Positions 1-12,121 of a stretch of DNA of 64,000 nt are shown piece after piece. The stretch lies in contig JAYKKI010000004.1 of the NCBI GenBank assembly GCA_039881145.1, forward strand, positions 43,123,001 through 43,187,000. The letters run 5' to 3'. Each line of letters begins with the position of its first letter. The first letter of the stretch is position 1. Under the pieces are notes generated by a model, which saw only the letters and a program-made list of their open reading frames with translations, was not told where the DNA came from and did no database searches. The position numbers and the translations under genes are program-made. Source of the DNA: Druceiella hillmani (Eukaryota; Arthropoda; Insecta; Lepidoptera; Hepialidae).

Positions 1-762
1 CTCTCTAAAATGGCTATTACAGTCTCACTTTGACAGGTGTTGGTTCTTTTTGAGGTGTAATTATGTAAGCTGTTGTTTATTTTCAAGATTCAGTTGCTAG
101 ATATTTAAGATCCGTCACTTAAACGCCGCCAAATTAAGCTATCTGTACTTGCCCCAAGAAACGATACTATTCATTAATAAATAAACCGCGTGGAAATACA
201 GAAAAATGCAGGGCATTTTCAAATTTTAATATTGATAAGGCCCATATTGAGTCGATATACTGGTTTAAAACTGGAATGTAGCATTGCCTTGACGGTAGGT
301 ACGCATGGTGTTGTTGGCCTCATTTTGAATATTTGGGGAAATATAGAGGCAGTTATTCTTTTTCTGCGTTCCATTATACATTGATTACAGTTTGCTTGGC
401 CTGTCCGTCTTTGACGTTATATAATTTTTCAGATTTTTTTTTCTAAATACTGGATAAATTACGTTTTCTGCTTTTCAAATGTATCTGAAGACATATTTGG
501 TTTACCGTCTAAGTTCCCATAATGTCTTTCTGCTAACTGCTAAGCTCTTGTAATACTTTTCAATCCATGTTTTTTTTTTAATTCCTCTTTCTAGAATTTT
601 CCAAAATTTTTCTTTTCCTTGTCACAAACTTTTCCTTGTACGAATATTAAATATTAGGATAAATATTATTTTCTATACCCTGAATCAAATTGTAATAGAT
701 AATGTACAATTAAGTAACTATAGCATCGTGACTTAAATACCTTTTAAAATTTACTTGTTTAC
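1..762. other. Intergenic or intronic DNA, no supported gene
   Basis: No convincing gene. Several short overlapping frames are open around 190-400 on both strands, but none has a clear splice context or recognisable motif and they contradict each other. Since the exon candidate at 763-961 ends in a minus-strand splice donor, this stretch may hold an intron and a following exon of that gene. I could not pick one out. Confidence 0.4.
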
Positions 763-961
763 CTGCTAGGAATTTTGCAATCATTAAATTGCAATATGCA
801 GCTGGATTCTTCGTTTCTTGCAAAGGAGGCTGTAAAAATTTTGCAGCAAACAAGCGATATTGTCGTAAATATCCTACCAAATTACACACGGCTTTTATTG
901 CGGCATCAAATCTTTTAGAGTTTATCTTTTGTGCAGTAGTATCGTTCACATAAATCATATG
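763..961 (-). CDS. Probable internal exon of an unrecognised host gene
   Basis: On the minus strand a 199-base block lies between a splice acceptor (ctatag, just above 961) and a strong donor (CAG then gtaaac, below 763). It is open throughout: 66 codons plus one base, so it is a phase-1 exon. It reads HMIYVNDTTAQKINSKRFD at the start and ends near NLMIAKFLAG. The composition is protein-like, with mixed charged and aliphatic residues, a probable helix and a QPPLQETKNPAAYCN stretch, unlike the low-complexity frames around it. I do not recognise the family and found no neighbouring exon with confidence. It could be a retained piece of a pseudogene. The donor and the clean frame are what is seen; calling it a host exon is inference. 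Confidence 0.45.
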
Positions 962-3590
962 CTATAGCTATATCAATTTTGATTTTTTATAAAAAAATTC
1001 TCTATTTATTACAATAGTTTTGAAATATGTTATCATTATACTAAATTTTTCTTACATAAATATTTGAATCTCTTGGCGTGGCGTTTTATATTAATAAATT
1101 TCGAACCAAATATTTTTATACTAGTTTTGAAACCTTTTAAAATAGTATTGGTTTCCATCTCTTGTTAAATTTTTTAAACATTTGTGAGTAGTTATTACTG
1201 TTTTAAGATTGGATACCAGTACGCCAACACTACGAGCACAATAACCATTCTTTATTCCGATAAATAAAGTATTTTTTTCCTGTGCTCCATTATGTAACAG
1301 AGTTCTGAAAAAAAATTATAATTGGTACGATAACTACGCTTAGCGAAGTTATCGTATATATATCGTATATATAAAGTCATTATTTTCTATTACTTGACGC
1401 TTTTCTTCTTCGTCTGCATCTGACTATATTTCATTGTGATATATTTGTGAAGTTTTCCTAAATACATATTTTTTGTTTCATATCTTTTAAATTTCATATA
1501 ATTGTGAGTATCTGTTTCCAGTTAGTGTATTCCGACAACACAGGACTCGATATCCCTAATGTAATAAAATTAATATAATAAAAGCAAATTGTTTCATGTC
1601 TATTTTTTAGTTTTGTCTTTTTTCATGCTTAAATCGCCCAAGGGATTTCAATAAAATTTTACCCACTCACCAAAAGTCAACCATCAAATGGACAACGATC
1701 GCATATATCTACCTCCTAACTACATAACTGACCGGAATAAAATCGATACCATTTCCTAAAAAAAGTTTTCTATATTTTGCTAATATCACGCGGGGGAAAC
1801 CCCAGGCAAAAGCCACTAATACACTTAATAATCTGATCTCGCCTCGTCTTTTCAACCAAATAAAAATGGTTTTTGTACAACGTTTTCTCAAAAAAACTCA
1901 CAAATATGTTAAAAAATCAGTTGTATTAAATTGTTTCCAGATTGGAGTTGCAAATTATAATAAAATTAATTTACATATACTTTTATATAAACTCTAAACT
2001 AAGCTTATCTCGATGCAACCGTACCACGTATCTCCTCAAAAATATCGGTGTTGGGGATCACGCTGTATCCGAAATTTGATATTGTATCCTTATTTTGGAA
2101 ATGGAAGGTAGTTTTTGCCGACCGGAAATGATTAAGGTAAATCATGGTTATACTCAACCCGGATGAGAAGATTGCTTTTTAATAAACTTTATACGTTTAC
2201 CTAATAAATTTTCACTAACTACAAAAACAATAATGTAAGGTAGGATGTTTTCTTTTTGTATAAGTACTGAAAGTACGCAAAAAAGAGGAAAAATCTTCAT
2301 CTTACCTATATTTGTATAGTTTTACTGAAGGATTCAATAATTGACGGGTTAATTTGTATCTTGATAATTAGTTTTGTTTTACAAAACAAAAGAAAATCGC
2401 AGATTAAATGTCTGCATTGGTATCCTGAAATATATCCAAAGGTAACATATATTAAATTAAAACAAATGTGAACGTCAATATATCATTAAAACACGAGAAT
2501 ACTGTCATGGCGATGCTCACAATTTTCACAAAATTTGGTGCGCATATTTCTCATGGTTCAAATTAACTTCTAGATTACTTTTAATCTGGGAATAATATTC
2601 ATTCAATAATATAATTTTAGTACTGTAACATGCCAACAAATGACGTAAAGTGTATCTATCAAGGATTTAACATTATTTATAGATAGATATTGAGATGGTG
2701 CCATTGGGTAGAGAAAATCCCACGTCTTGATGGAAAATCAACGCGAATGACACCGCTTTTAGGACGCGGTATATATTTTTAAGATACACCACATCAAGAG
2801 CAACTTTAAATATAAAATTAAACTAAAAATGTTTTTTCTCTTATTAAATGGACTTATTTTAAGTAATTTATCACAATAAAAAAATATTTTCCAGTCAACT
2901 ATACTAGATACCTATTATTGATTAAGGTATTTAAATAAAAATTAGAATAATAATTTTTTTTCTTAAGTCCTCGATAAGTATGGTCCTCTGGTACTGGTAT
3001 TTTATCCAATATATTGCTAATATATATTTCACAGAACTCAAAATACATTAAAAAACTCATAAAGTTTGCTATTTACGATAATCTTTACAGTTTTCCATTA
3101 TCTTTTAAGTAAACTTCTGGTAGGGCGTTTTTTTTCGTAATTTTAACTTTGACAATTTCGATGATGAGGCGGGCATATATTTTTGTAGATATTTTCAACA
3201 ATATCTCCAAAATATTTAAAAGGAAAAAAAATCGAATTCTTTTTCCCCCAAAATTTCCCCTATTTATATTTTACCTGTTAACTACTGATTTGTATGTCAA
3301 TTGATATGATTGATCACTTTACCAATTTAAAGTTTCTATATCCAACGATTTCCAAAAAATGTTTTGTGAATATTTTTTTGCAATATTTCTTGAACTATTT
3401 CACATAATCAATTGTGAAATCATTATTATTTGCTCATTTAATTGAGATCCTTGGGAATAAAAAGAAGTATGAAAAATTTGCATTTTTTATTTATGCCTCT
3501 AAAATTTCTGTATAAACACTTAGCCTTAAATTTATCTTTTGAATGCTGGTTAAGACACAATACCACAGCGCAAGTTTTGAATTTTTACAA
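962..3590. other. Intergenic AT-rich DNA
   Basis: Nothing firm. It holds a 15 bp hairpin (1326-1356) and an open frame on the minus strand at 1709-1891 without recognisable motifs. A GC-richer patch at 2010-2140 is open on both strands and looks more like an old repeat fragment than an exon. Confidence 0.4.
1326..1356. repeat. 15 bp inverted repeat (hairpin)
   Basis: Arms 1326-1340 and 1342-1356 (tacgataactacgct against its complement) match at 14 of 15 positions around a one-base loop. A TA-rich tract follows directly. It may be a trace of a small transposon end. Confidence 0.5.
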
Positions 3591-3700
3591 CTAAAACTTT
3601 CTATCATAAACATTTATGATAGACAGATTGGCGGTGAGATGATCATTTAAGGGTTCTGGTTTTTTTCCTTTCCGGTAGGGAATCTTAAAAATAGTAAATA
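3591..3700 (-). repeat. Dispersed repeat fragment, inverted copy
   Basis: Read on the minus strand, this contains a run of the type 'cctaccggaaaggaaaaaa', then gaaccc, then gatcatctc and a tctgtctatc tail. The same order of elements appears on the plus strand at 57775-57965. It accounts for the open frame at 3591-3896, so that frame is not a gene. Confidence 0.45.
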
Positions 3701-4558
3701 TAAAAGGTAGTAAATTATATTTAATGCATACATTTTTATACCATTTTGAAGTAATTAATTTTTTATGTGGACTAACAATGGTGGATAAACAAACGTCATT
3801 TATCAAACTTCTTAATATAACTTCGAGATAGTATAAATGTAATTTTACCCCAGCGATCCTATACGAACCCGTTGAAATGCAATATGATAATTTCATAGTT
3901 AAGGTCCCATTTTTAAGCTTAGTGTAATTGTTTATTGTATTTAAATTTACATATTGAATTTCTTCAAAAAGTTTTAGATATTAAAATAGATTGTAAAATA
4001 TTGTGGCGCAGTTTGTTGTTATTAAAATTCACGGAAATATGCAGTGACAATGTTTTTGCCACATTAATATATGATATTAATTCCAATATTTATAAATTTT
4101 CAAATAGTCCATTTTCCATATTCATTTCCCATATTCTCATCGTAATATATCATAATGTTTTCAAAATTATTATTACTTAAGTTATATATTTATGAAAAAA
4201 AAAATTCCCAAGTACTCGATATCTAACAAATAAAACAATCAAAATATTTTAAATGTAAGATGTACTTTTAAAATACCGATACATTGTGACAAATATTTGT
4301 TTATTACATATTCCAAAGTGAAAAGTGTAAAGAATTAGAGGAATAAGCTCTATATAATGTTTGACAAGCTCTAACCTATCATTAATTGAGTGATGGCAAA
4401 ATTATTTAAATCGTTTCACAACGCAATGTGATCGTTTATGAAAGTTTATTAACTTTAGTAGTTTTGATGTTAGCACACTATAATTTTCATAAAAATATGT
4501 TTATACCCGCCTCCAAAATATTTTTGTGTATTGTACTTAAATCAATTAAACAACAAAA

Positions 4559-4678
4559 TCAGTGCAAAACGGTAAAACCTAAGGTCATATTTTTCATTTG
4601 CTTATTTGCGACTCCGGTTTCTTGTATCACATCGCTATCGTCTTTAAAAGCGTTCCTTTTTAAATTGTGATATAAATG
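4559..4678 (-). other. Short coding-like frame in palindrome 1, left copy
   Basis: Minus-strand partner of 14626-14745. The shared frame includes NAFKDDSDVIQETGVANKQ and ends with a stop after FTVLH. It has about 39 codons and no recognised family or confident splice sites. It could be a terminal exon remnant or chance. Confidence 0.25.
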
Positions 4679-4725
4679 TCAAATTTTCTGATCATATTCT
4701 GTTACGAATTGTCTTTGTTCAAGTA

Positions 4726-4728
<3 letters not shown>

Positions 4729-4790
<62 letters not shown>
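4729..4790. repeat. (TA)n(TG)n microsatellite
   Basis: A TA run passes into a TG run of about 17 units. The matching tract in the other arm (14516-14572) has a different length, as expected for a mutable microsatellite duplicated with the arm. Confidence 0.9.
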
Positions 4791-5108
4791 TGTCTCCTTG
4801 ACGCCTTTCTTTAAATTGAAATTTGTAATGAATGATTATTTATTATTAAATAAATCACATACGTGTACACAGAATCGAATTAGAAGAAATATTTTTTTAA
4901 AAACTCGACATAAAAGTAAGAGTCCAAAGCAGAAGTTATTGAAATAAATATTACCCTAATTAATGGTCTATACAACTTATTTATTTGCGCTGACTACTCC
5001 CACCAAGAAATGTTTATTACAAATGATGCGGATTTTCCATTTGGGTATAAATACAAATACAACAAAATTGAGGCAAAAGAAAACGTCGAAATGACTAATG
5101 TTTGAAAA

Positions 5109-5150
5109 CCAAATATAATGACCTTATTGTTATAAGGTCATTATATTTGG
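5109..5150. repeat. 19 bp perfect hairpin, copied in both arms
   Basis: Stem 5109-5127 and 5132-5150 (ccaaatataatgaccttat and its exact complement) with a four-base loop. The partner at 14156-14197 is also perfect, so the hairpin survived unchanged in both arms. It may be a tiny fold-back element. Confidence 0.8.
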
Positions 5151-7346
5151 ATAAATAACCCTGCTTATTTTCTTACAAGAAATCTCTTTATTTCTAAGGT
5201 GGACCTAAGATGGTAATGAATCTAGAGGTACTTGTACTTTTATGTGAATGTAAATTGTTATTAAACTGAAAACCTTTAGGAAATATAAATAAAATCTATT
5301 ATTGGTTAAATATAACGCTTTATTTTATTTTGAATCATAAAATATCATCATCATGTGAATGTCATCATATGATGGTTCACTATATTCAAGTTACAATGAT
5401 TGCTCATAAGAGAAATATATGTCTCTATTAAATTTTTAAATATTAATCTGTTGAGTAGTTAAGTATTGTTAATCATAATAGTGTGTTTTTCTTCTGTCAA
5501 ATTGTGAAATGGCACAAATAAAGAAGATTACTTTTTTCTGTGATCTGTAGGCGATTATTTGTTCAAAACTACTTTGTTAATATTTTTATATTTTTTTCAT
5601 ACAAAACTGTAATTGATCAAAGTCCGTTTAGTAGTAAAATTTAAATGGCAATCACCAAAAAAACAAGAAATGCTTTTCCTAAATGAAACCACAGTTACAT
5701 TTTGCTTAATATATTGGAAACAAGCTGTGTTGTATAGGCATCGTATAAAAAACACTATTTAATATTTTTTAATTAATTACGCTGACATTTTTGTACGAGT
5801 AGGCTGTTAGTTGCAATAATGAATTTAAAGCTTTATATTCATTATTATAATATAATATTAAACGTTATTTTTTCGATTTTTTCTGAAATGTGAAAGAAAT
5901 AGCAATTTTCTATTTTTTTTTATCTTTAGTTAAAAAATGTTTATCAAACAGCGTATGTATATATTTAAAATGCCCTTAAAATGACATAAACGTTGTTAAA
6001 GTCGTGAATAGTTAAAAGATAAATAAAAATATACTATATTTTTATTTTAAACCTTTTTCTATATTTTCACTCCACAGTGTACGGCAAAATAATGCTCGTT
6101 TACTTTAAATACATTCAAGGTCGGAAACGTTTTCAAATTACTTAGGGTGTATTTTTATCTTAAATATCTAAATATTTATGATGGACAGAAACCAATGGAA
6201 TATTTTCATAACATATCTACAAGAATTTAATATTTTCTTTTAAATCTAGAAATTGGCAATATTCAATAGTAGTTAATTCTGAAGTGTCTAGCCGATTAAG
6301 GATATGAAAAATTTTGAGAGTGGCTTGTTATACTAACTCTCTAAGTTACATCTACCAGTAAAATATACTCTATTTATTAGTTAGTTAGTTATTTCACATA
6401 TAATTTACAGAAGAGTCGAATTGGTGGAACATAGTTAGATAAATTAAAAATCAATTATTCATATACATAAACAATAATATCAGGTCCTTGATAGTTAAAC
6501 GTCTTATCCGAGATAATATATAGTATTATAGTATCATGTAGCCAAAACATAGTATTATATTGAAAGTATCCAACTTTACTTAATCGTGTTTTAAGTCTTA
6601 ATGTCCACGTGCGGTTGGTTTGATTATTGCTATCCAAGCTAATAAATAAAATTTATTTAACTATAACATATTTATATAAAAGAAGAAAATGGAGATTTAC
6701 ACAATAATAGCCTACATAAATAAATCTCATATACTGACGTGGATAGCAAAAATAATAGAATAACCCACATTATTATTAGAGGCAGTTAGCTAGATTTCGA
6801 TTGATCGAGAGGTACCGTTTAATGACAGTAGAGAAGATTTAAAATACATGTTTCCTGCAAAGGTTCCTGATAAAGGAAAACGACAATATGTTTAATATAT
6901 TGTTAAATAATTTATTTCTCACTTGTTAATGATAAAACGTAAGCTAATTGGAAAACAAACCGGCACTACATCGATTCGCAATGTTTTCTGCAAATGTTTT
7001 GAACAAATCTGGGAATAACCAAAAGATCCATGTGTCGACGATTCACAGCGATTGCAGTAAGAATTTACATTGAATAGGATCTTTTGAGAATTTAAGTTGA
7101 AGAAGGTTGAATTAAATTAATTATACTTTCAGGTTGAATTAAATTAGAAATATAATGCGAAGTTATTAAAAAATACTAAGTAAGCAAATATAAAATAGAT
7201 GTGAAAACCCGTCAATAGACGATCATTCGCGAGTAAAATACCGATACGCAATGTATTTATGTGTATAGTGCAGGTAAAATCACTAGTGAGCATTTAAAAG
7301 AACCTCGCCGTAGTATATTAGATTGATCACGAGGAATATGGTCTTT

Positions 7347-7396
7347 CGCGGAGCGCCATATCGCGGGGGCCCGAATTCCCGGCCGCTGGTTAACGG
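7347..7396. other. GC-rich island in palindrome 1, left copy
   Basis: About 50 bases of high GC, containing cgcgggggcccgaattcc followed by ggccgctggttaac, in an otherwise AT-rich arm. The copy at 12072-12121 is nearly identical. No promoter, tRNA or coding frame can be assigned. It resembles a cloning linker but is embedded in a duplicated genomic arm. Confidence 0.6.
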
Positions 7397-9194
7397 CAAA
7401 AGATTGGTCTCGTAGTAATAGGTTCGCCATATGTATAAATTAGATACATTAAAGTCGATAAATAAATAAACAAATAAATAAATAAAAGATTATTATTTTC
7501 AAATAAACAGATTAGTAATCAATTTTTACGTGTATTTTTAAAGCTTAATTGAACTTTATCTTCTTTACTTTAGAATATGCGATGGAAAATTTAATTGAAC
7601 CAGTATTATGCTATGAAAATCATAAAATATTACTCATCCATGAAATTTAAATGCTATATTATCATCTGATTTTGTTACCTAACGACTTTTACACTTAAAT
7701 GCAGAGCAAGACACAAAACATTACAATAATCTACGTTAGTAAATTTTATAGCAATATTTAGAAATTCAAGCAGTTAAAATCAGCTGATTAAACGGACATC
7801 GCGATTTTTTTAGCTTCATAGCTTAATGAACGATCTCTGTCACACGATATTTCTACCTTTCTACCAAACATGCGAATTTATCATACGATGAAATGAGGAG
7901 ACTTTTCTTAGATTGTTTCTTTTTTTATGCAGTTTCCAGATTGTCTAATAAAATACAAATATAAAATACATTGCAATATCGTTTTACACACTCTTCCAAT
8001 GTGCCGCAATAGGCACGTAGTGACATGTTATCTCTGAGTCTTCTCTACCCGAGTTTCAACATACGTATTACAAGCCTTCGGCTTGCAAGTCGACGCGACA
8101 TATTAATAGAGTAGCTATTCGTAGGTTTAAATGTGAGAAATAGTTTTATTTGTAAACGAAAATTAATTGTTATACTTTAGTCGCAGCTAGTATTTAATAT
8201 GGAGATCATTTGTGTAAGAAGTATGGTTTTATTTGTATTGTTAAGTATGTGATATAAAAAAGTCGGATAAATAATTGTTACTAATAAAAGGGAGATATTT
8301 ATTTATTTGTTTATTTATTTACACACACACTCACATTTATCTTTACATTAAAAGTAACCTACTCGTAACGATAAGAAATTAATGGTTTAACAAATTTAAA
8401 CTTTTTGATTAATCATTAACACAGATTACATGATAACTACAAAAGATAACTACGACTCGAGTCCACAAATTCACTATACTCATCATAAATTAATTACACT
8501 CTACTGCGACCTCAGGTGGTTAAGCAGTTGAACACAGCGGGAAACTGGAGAGTTCAGATATTATTCGGTTATCAGAAAAACATGTGGCAAGATAATACAA
8601 ATCGTCACAAATTTAAGACATGAGTAAATATCAAGTTAATTATAAAAGTGCTTCAAAAATTGGGTCTATATTTTGTTACAGATGAAGAAAATAATATATA
8701 TAGCAATACGCAGCCCATTTACTAGCAAAATAATAATGTTGAATATGATAATCACGGCAGTGATATGGATGATGCGAACTTTAAATATTTCACCGCAATA
8801 CTTTATAGCGCTGTTGGAATGACCAGGCGTTTAACGAAAACTAACGTGTTAGGTTGATGTCAAAGCTTGATTTGTTTGTAACTTTGAAGGTAAATAGGAG
8901 ATGTAATATCACAAAATACTGATCGAAGTTTATATTCACAAGAGAAAAAAGATTCCTGGTTTATGTAACCAAGTGAAAACATTCAGAACTTTTGTCTGCT
9001 TTCAAATTTAAGAAAATCATCTTTAAAATCAAAATCATTTTATTTTGTATATTTTTGGTAATACTAATAATCGGCAATATTACCTTAAGTGTATTTTTAT
9101 TTTCTGTACGATGGTTGTATGGGTATTATGTTTCCATGCGTCCAAGATCCAAAATTACAAAATATTTGTTATTTTTTTTATTGATGTTGAATGC

Positions 9195-10299
9195 GAATAT
9201 TATGGATATGGAAAATTACAGAAATTAATTATAATGAAAATTTGATTTTTCTCTTCCTCAGGAGTACGAAAGTATAGGAACACCAATATTATTTTTGAAG
9301 AATTTCTTCTAAATAATATTTAGAAGAAATAAAAGACTAATAGGCTTTCATAACGCCCTATTTGACTTCAATGTTCATACCATTTCCCATTGTAACAGAA
9401 GGAATGTGGAATTCGGAAAGCTACATTTTGCAAAATTTTTTATTTTTGCAAAAAAATTCATATTGATCAATTCAAGTAATTATGTTAAGCTAAAAAATAT
9501 TGATTTAATATATAATAATACCTCAGGAGATTATGTTTTTTATTACTGTGCTTTATACGCTTTCCAATCTTATTTAATATATGTTCCATGACAGAAATAA
9601 AATATAATTTATATTGAAGCAGAAGTAGTGTTAAGAACGTTCTTGTAGTTTAAGATGTAACTTGTTTAAAGTATTTTTTGAGTATGGAGTGGAATAGAAT
9701 ATCATTATGTTAAAAAAATATGCAAACCATAAAAAATATAAAACAATGGAACAATAAAATGGCCTCAAATGTTATCTTCCTTTTTATTGGTGATTATTAC
9801 TGGTTATGTTACATGGGACATTTTATTCTCTTTTCTTTATTCACTTAAAATTTTATGATCTAAATATAGCTTTTTATCAAAATGCAAGTATGATGTATGT
9901 TGGAATACAATTTGTTGGTCATCGCGTGTTTGACATCGTAATTTTACTGAGGTTTTATTTTCAGCCGGACTTCCTTTGAAAATATAATTAAATGATATTA
10001 CTACTGCAATATAACTTTAACATTTTTCTCAAAAGTATGATTGGATATTTTTATTTGTGCCTTAATATTTGGGATAATGGAAAAGGTAATACCTTTTATA
10101 TTTGTTATATTTAAAGGTCAATAAATATTGTTCTTATGGTATAATGTTTTGTATGTACATATATTTCCATAATGTTAACCGTACTCCAATGTACTAAATT
10201 GAAAGGCATATCATTAATAATACCATCCGTATTCGGAATACTTAAGAAACCATTTTTCAATTAATGAGTTATTTCGAAAAATTAAATATTCGTTAATTG
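9195..10299. other. Spacer of palindrome 1
   Basis: Sequence between the arms without a clear reverse-complement partner. Weak similarity may extend the arms to about 9240 and 10250. It holds a 13 bp hairpin (9302-9314 with 9318-9330) and short frames with no recognised product. Confidence 0.7.
9302..9330. repeat. 13 bp perfect hairpin in the spacer
   Basis: atttcttctaaat and its exact complement separated by aat. It lies inside the unpaired spacer of palindrome 1. Confidence 0.7.
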
Positions 10300-12071
10300 G
10301 CATTCAACATCAATAAAAAAAAAATATATTTTGTAATTTTGGATCCTGGACGCATGGAAACATAATACCTATACGACCATCGTACAGAAAATAAAAATAC
10401 ACTTAACCAAAAATATACAAAATAAAATGATTTTGATTTTAAAGATGATTTTCTTAAATTTGCAAGCAGACAAAAGTTCTGAATGTTTTCACTTGGTTAC
10501 ATAAACCAGGAATCTTTTTTCTCTTGTGAATATAAACTTCGATCAGTATTTTGTGATATTACATCTCCTATTTACCTTCAAAGTTACAAACAAATCAGGC
10601 TTTGACATCAACCTAACACGTTAGTTTTCGTTAAACGCCTGGTCATTCCAACAGCGCTTTAAAGTATTGCGGTAAAATATTTAAAGTTCGCATCATCCAT
10701 ATCACTGCCGTGATTATCATATTCAACATTATTATTTTGCTAGTAAAGAGGCTGCGTATTGATATATATATATATTATTTTCTTCATTTATAACAAAATA
10801 TAGACCCAATTTTTGAAGCACTTTTATAATTAACTTGATATTTACTTATGTCTTAAATTTGTGACGATTTGTATTAACTTGCCACAGGTTTTTCTGATAA
10901 CCGAATAATATCTGTCTGAACTCTCCAGTTTCCCGCTGTGTTCAACTGCTCAACTACCTGAGGTCGCAGTAGAGTGTAATTAATTTATGATGAGTATAGT
11001 AAATTTGTGGACTCGAGTCGTAGTTATCTTTTGTAGTTATCATGTAATCTGTAATGTGTTCATGTTTAATCAAAAAGTTTAAATTTATTAAACCATTAAT
11101 TTCTTATCGTCACGAGTAGGTTACTTTTAATGTAAAGACAAATGTGTGTGTGTAAATAAATTAATAAATAAATATCTCCCTTTTATTAGTAACAATCATT
11201 TGTCCGACTCTTTTATATCACATACTTAACAATACAAATAAACCCATACTTCTTATACAAATGATCTTCATATTAAATAGCTGCGACTAAAGTATAACAA
11301 TTAATTTTCGTTTACAAATAAAACTATTTCTCACATTTAAACCTACGAATAGCTACTCTATTAATATGTCGCGTCGACTTGCAAGCCGAAGGCTTGTAAT
11401 ACGTATGTTGAAACTCGGGTAGAGAAGACTCAGAGATAACATGTCACTACGTGCCTATTGCGGCACATTGGAAGAGTGTGTAAAACGATATTGCAATGTA
11501 TTTTATATTTGTATTTTATTAGACAATCTGGAAACCGCATAAAAAAAGAAACAATCTAAGAAAAGTCTCCTCATTTCATCGTATGATAAATTCGCATGTT
11601 TGGTAGAAAGGTAGAAATATCGTGTGACAGAGATCGTTCATTAAGCTATGAAGCTAAAAAAATCGCGATGTCCGTTTAATCAGCTGATTTTAACTGCTTG
11701 AATTTCTAAATATTGCTATAAAATTTACTAACGTAGATTATTGTAATGTTTTGTGTCTTGCTCTGCATTTAAGTGTAAAAGTCGTTAGGTAACAAAATCA
11801 GATGATAATATAGCATTTAAATTTCATGGATGAGTAATATTTTATGATTTTCATAGCATAATACTGGTTCAATTAAATTTTCCATCGCATATTCTAAAGT
11901 AAAGAAGATAAAGTTCAATTAAGCTTTAAAAATACACGTAAAAATTGATTACTAATCTGTTTATTTGAAAATAATAATCTTTTATTTATTTATTTGTTTA
12001 TTTATTTATCGACTTTAATGTATCTAATTTATACATATGGCGAACCTATTACTACGAGACCAATCTTTTGC

Positions 12072-12121
12072 CGTTAACCAGCGGCCGGGAATTCGGGCCC
12101 CCGCGATATGGCGCTCCGCGA
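12072..12121. other. GC-rich island in palindrome 1, right copy
   Basis: Reverse-complement copy of 7347-7396 with only a few differences. See that entry. Confidence 0.6.

Larger units (their letters stand above)
4309..9194. repeat. Palindrome 1, left arm (~4.9 kb)
   Basis: This stretch is matched in reverse complement by 10300-15005. Anchors checked by eye are 4309-4318 (tattccaaag) with 14996-15005, the hairpin at 5109-5150 with 14156-14197, the GC-rich island at 7347-7396 with 12072-12121, and ttgatgttgaatgc at 9181 with 10300-10313. Pairs of coordinates drift by about 180 bases along the arm, mostly because the left arm has about 150 extra bases near 6515-6662. Scattered substitutions and microsatellite length differences show the copies have diverged. 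Confidence 0.95.

Noticed and set aside
3591..3896. Minus-strand 101-codon frame as a gene
   Set aside because: Its end is made from a dispersed repeat also found at 57775-57965, and the rest has no motif.
7347..7396. GC-rich linker-like sequence as vector contamination
   Set aside because: It is present in both diverged arms at matching positions with genomic flanks, so it predates the inverted duplication.
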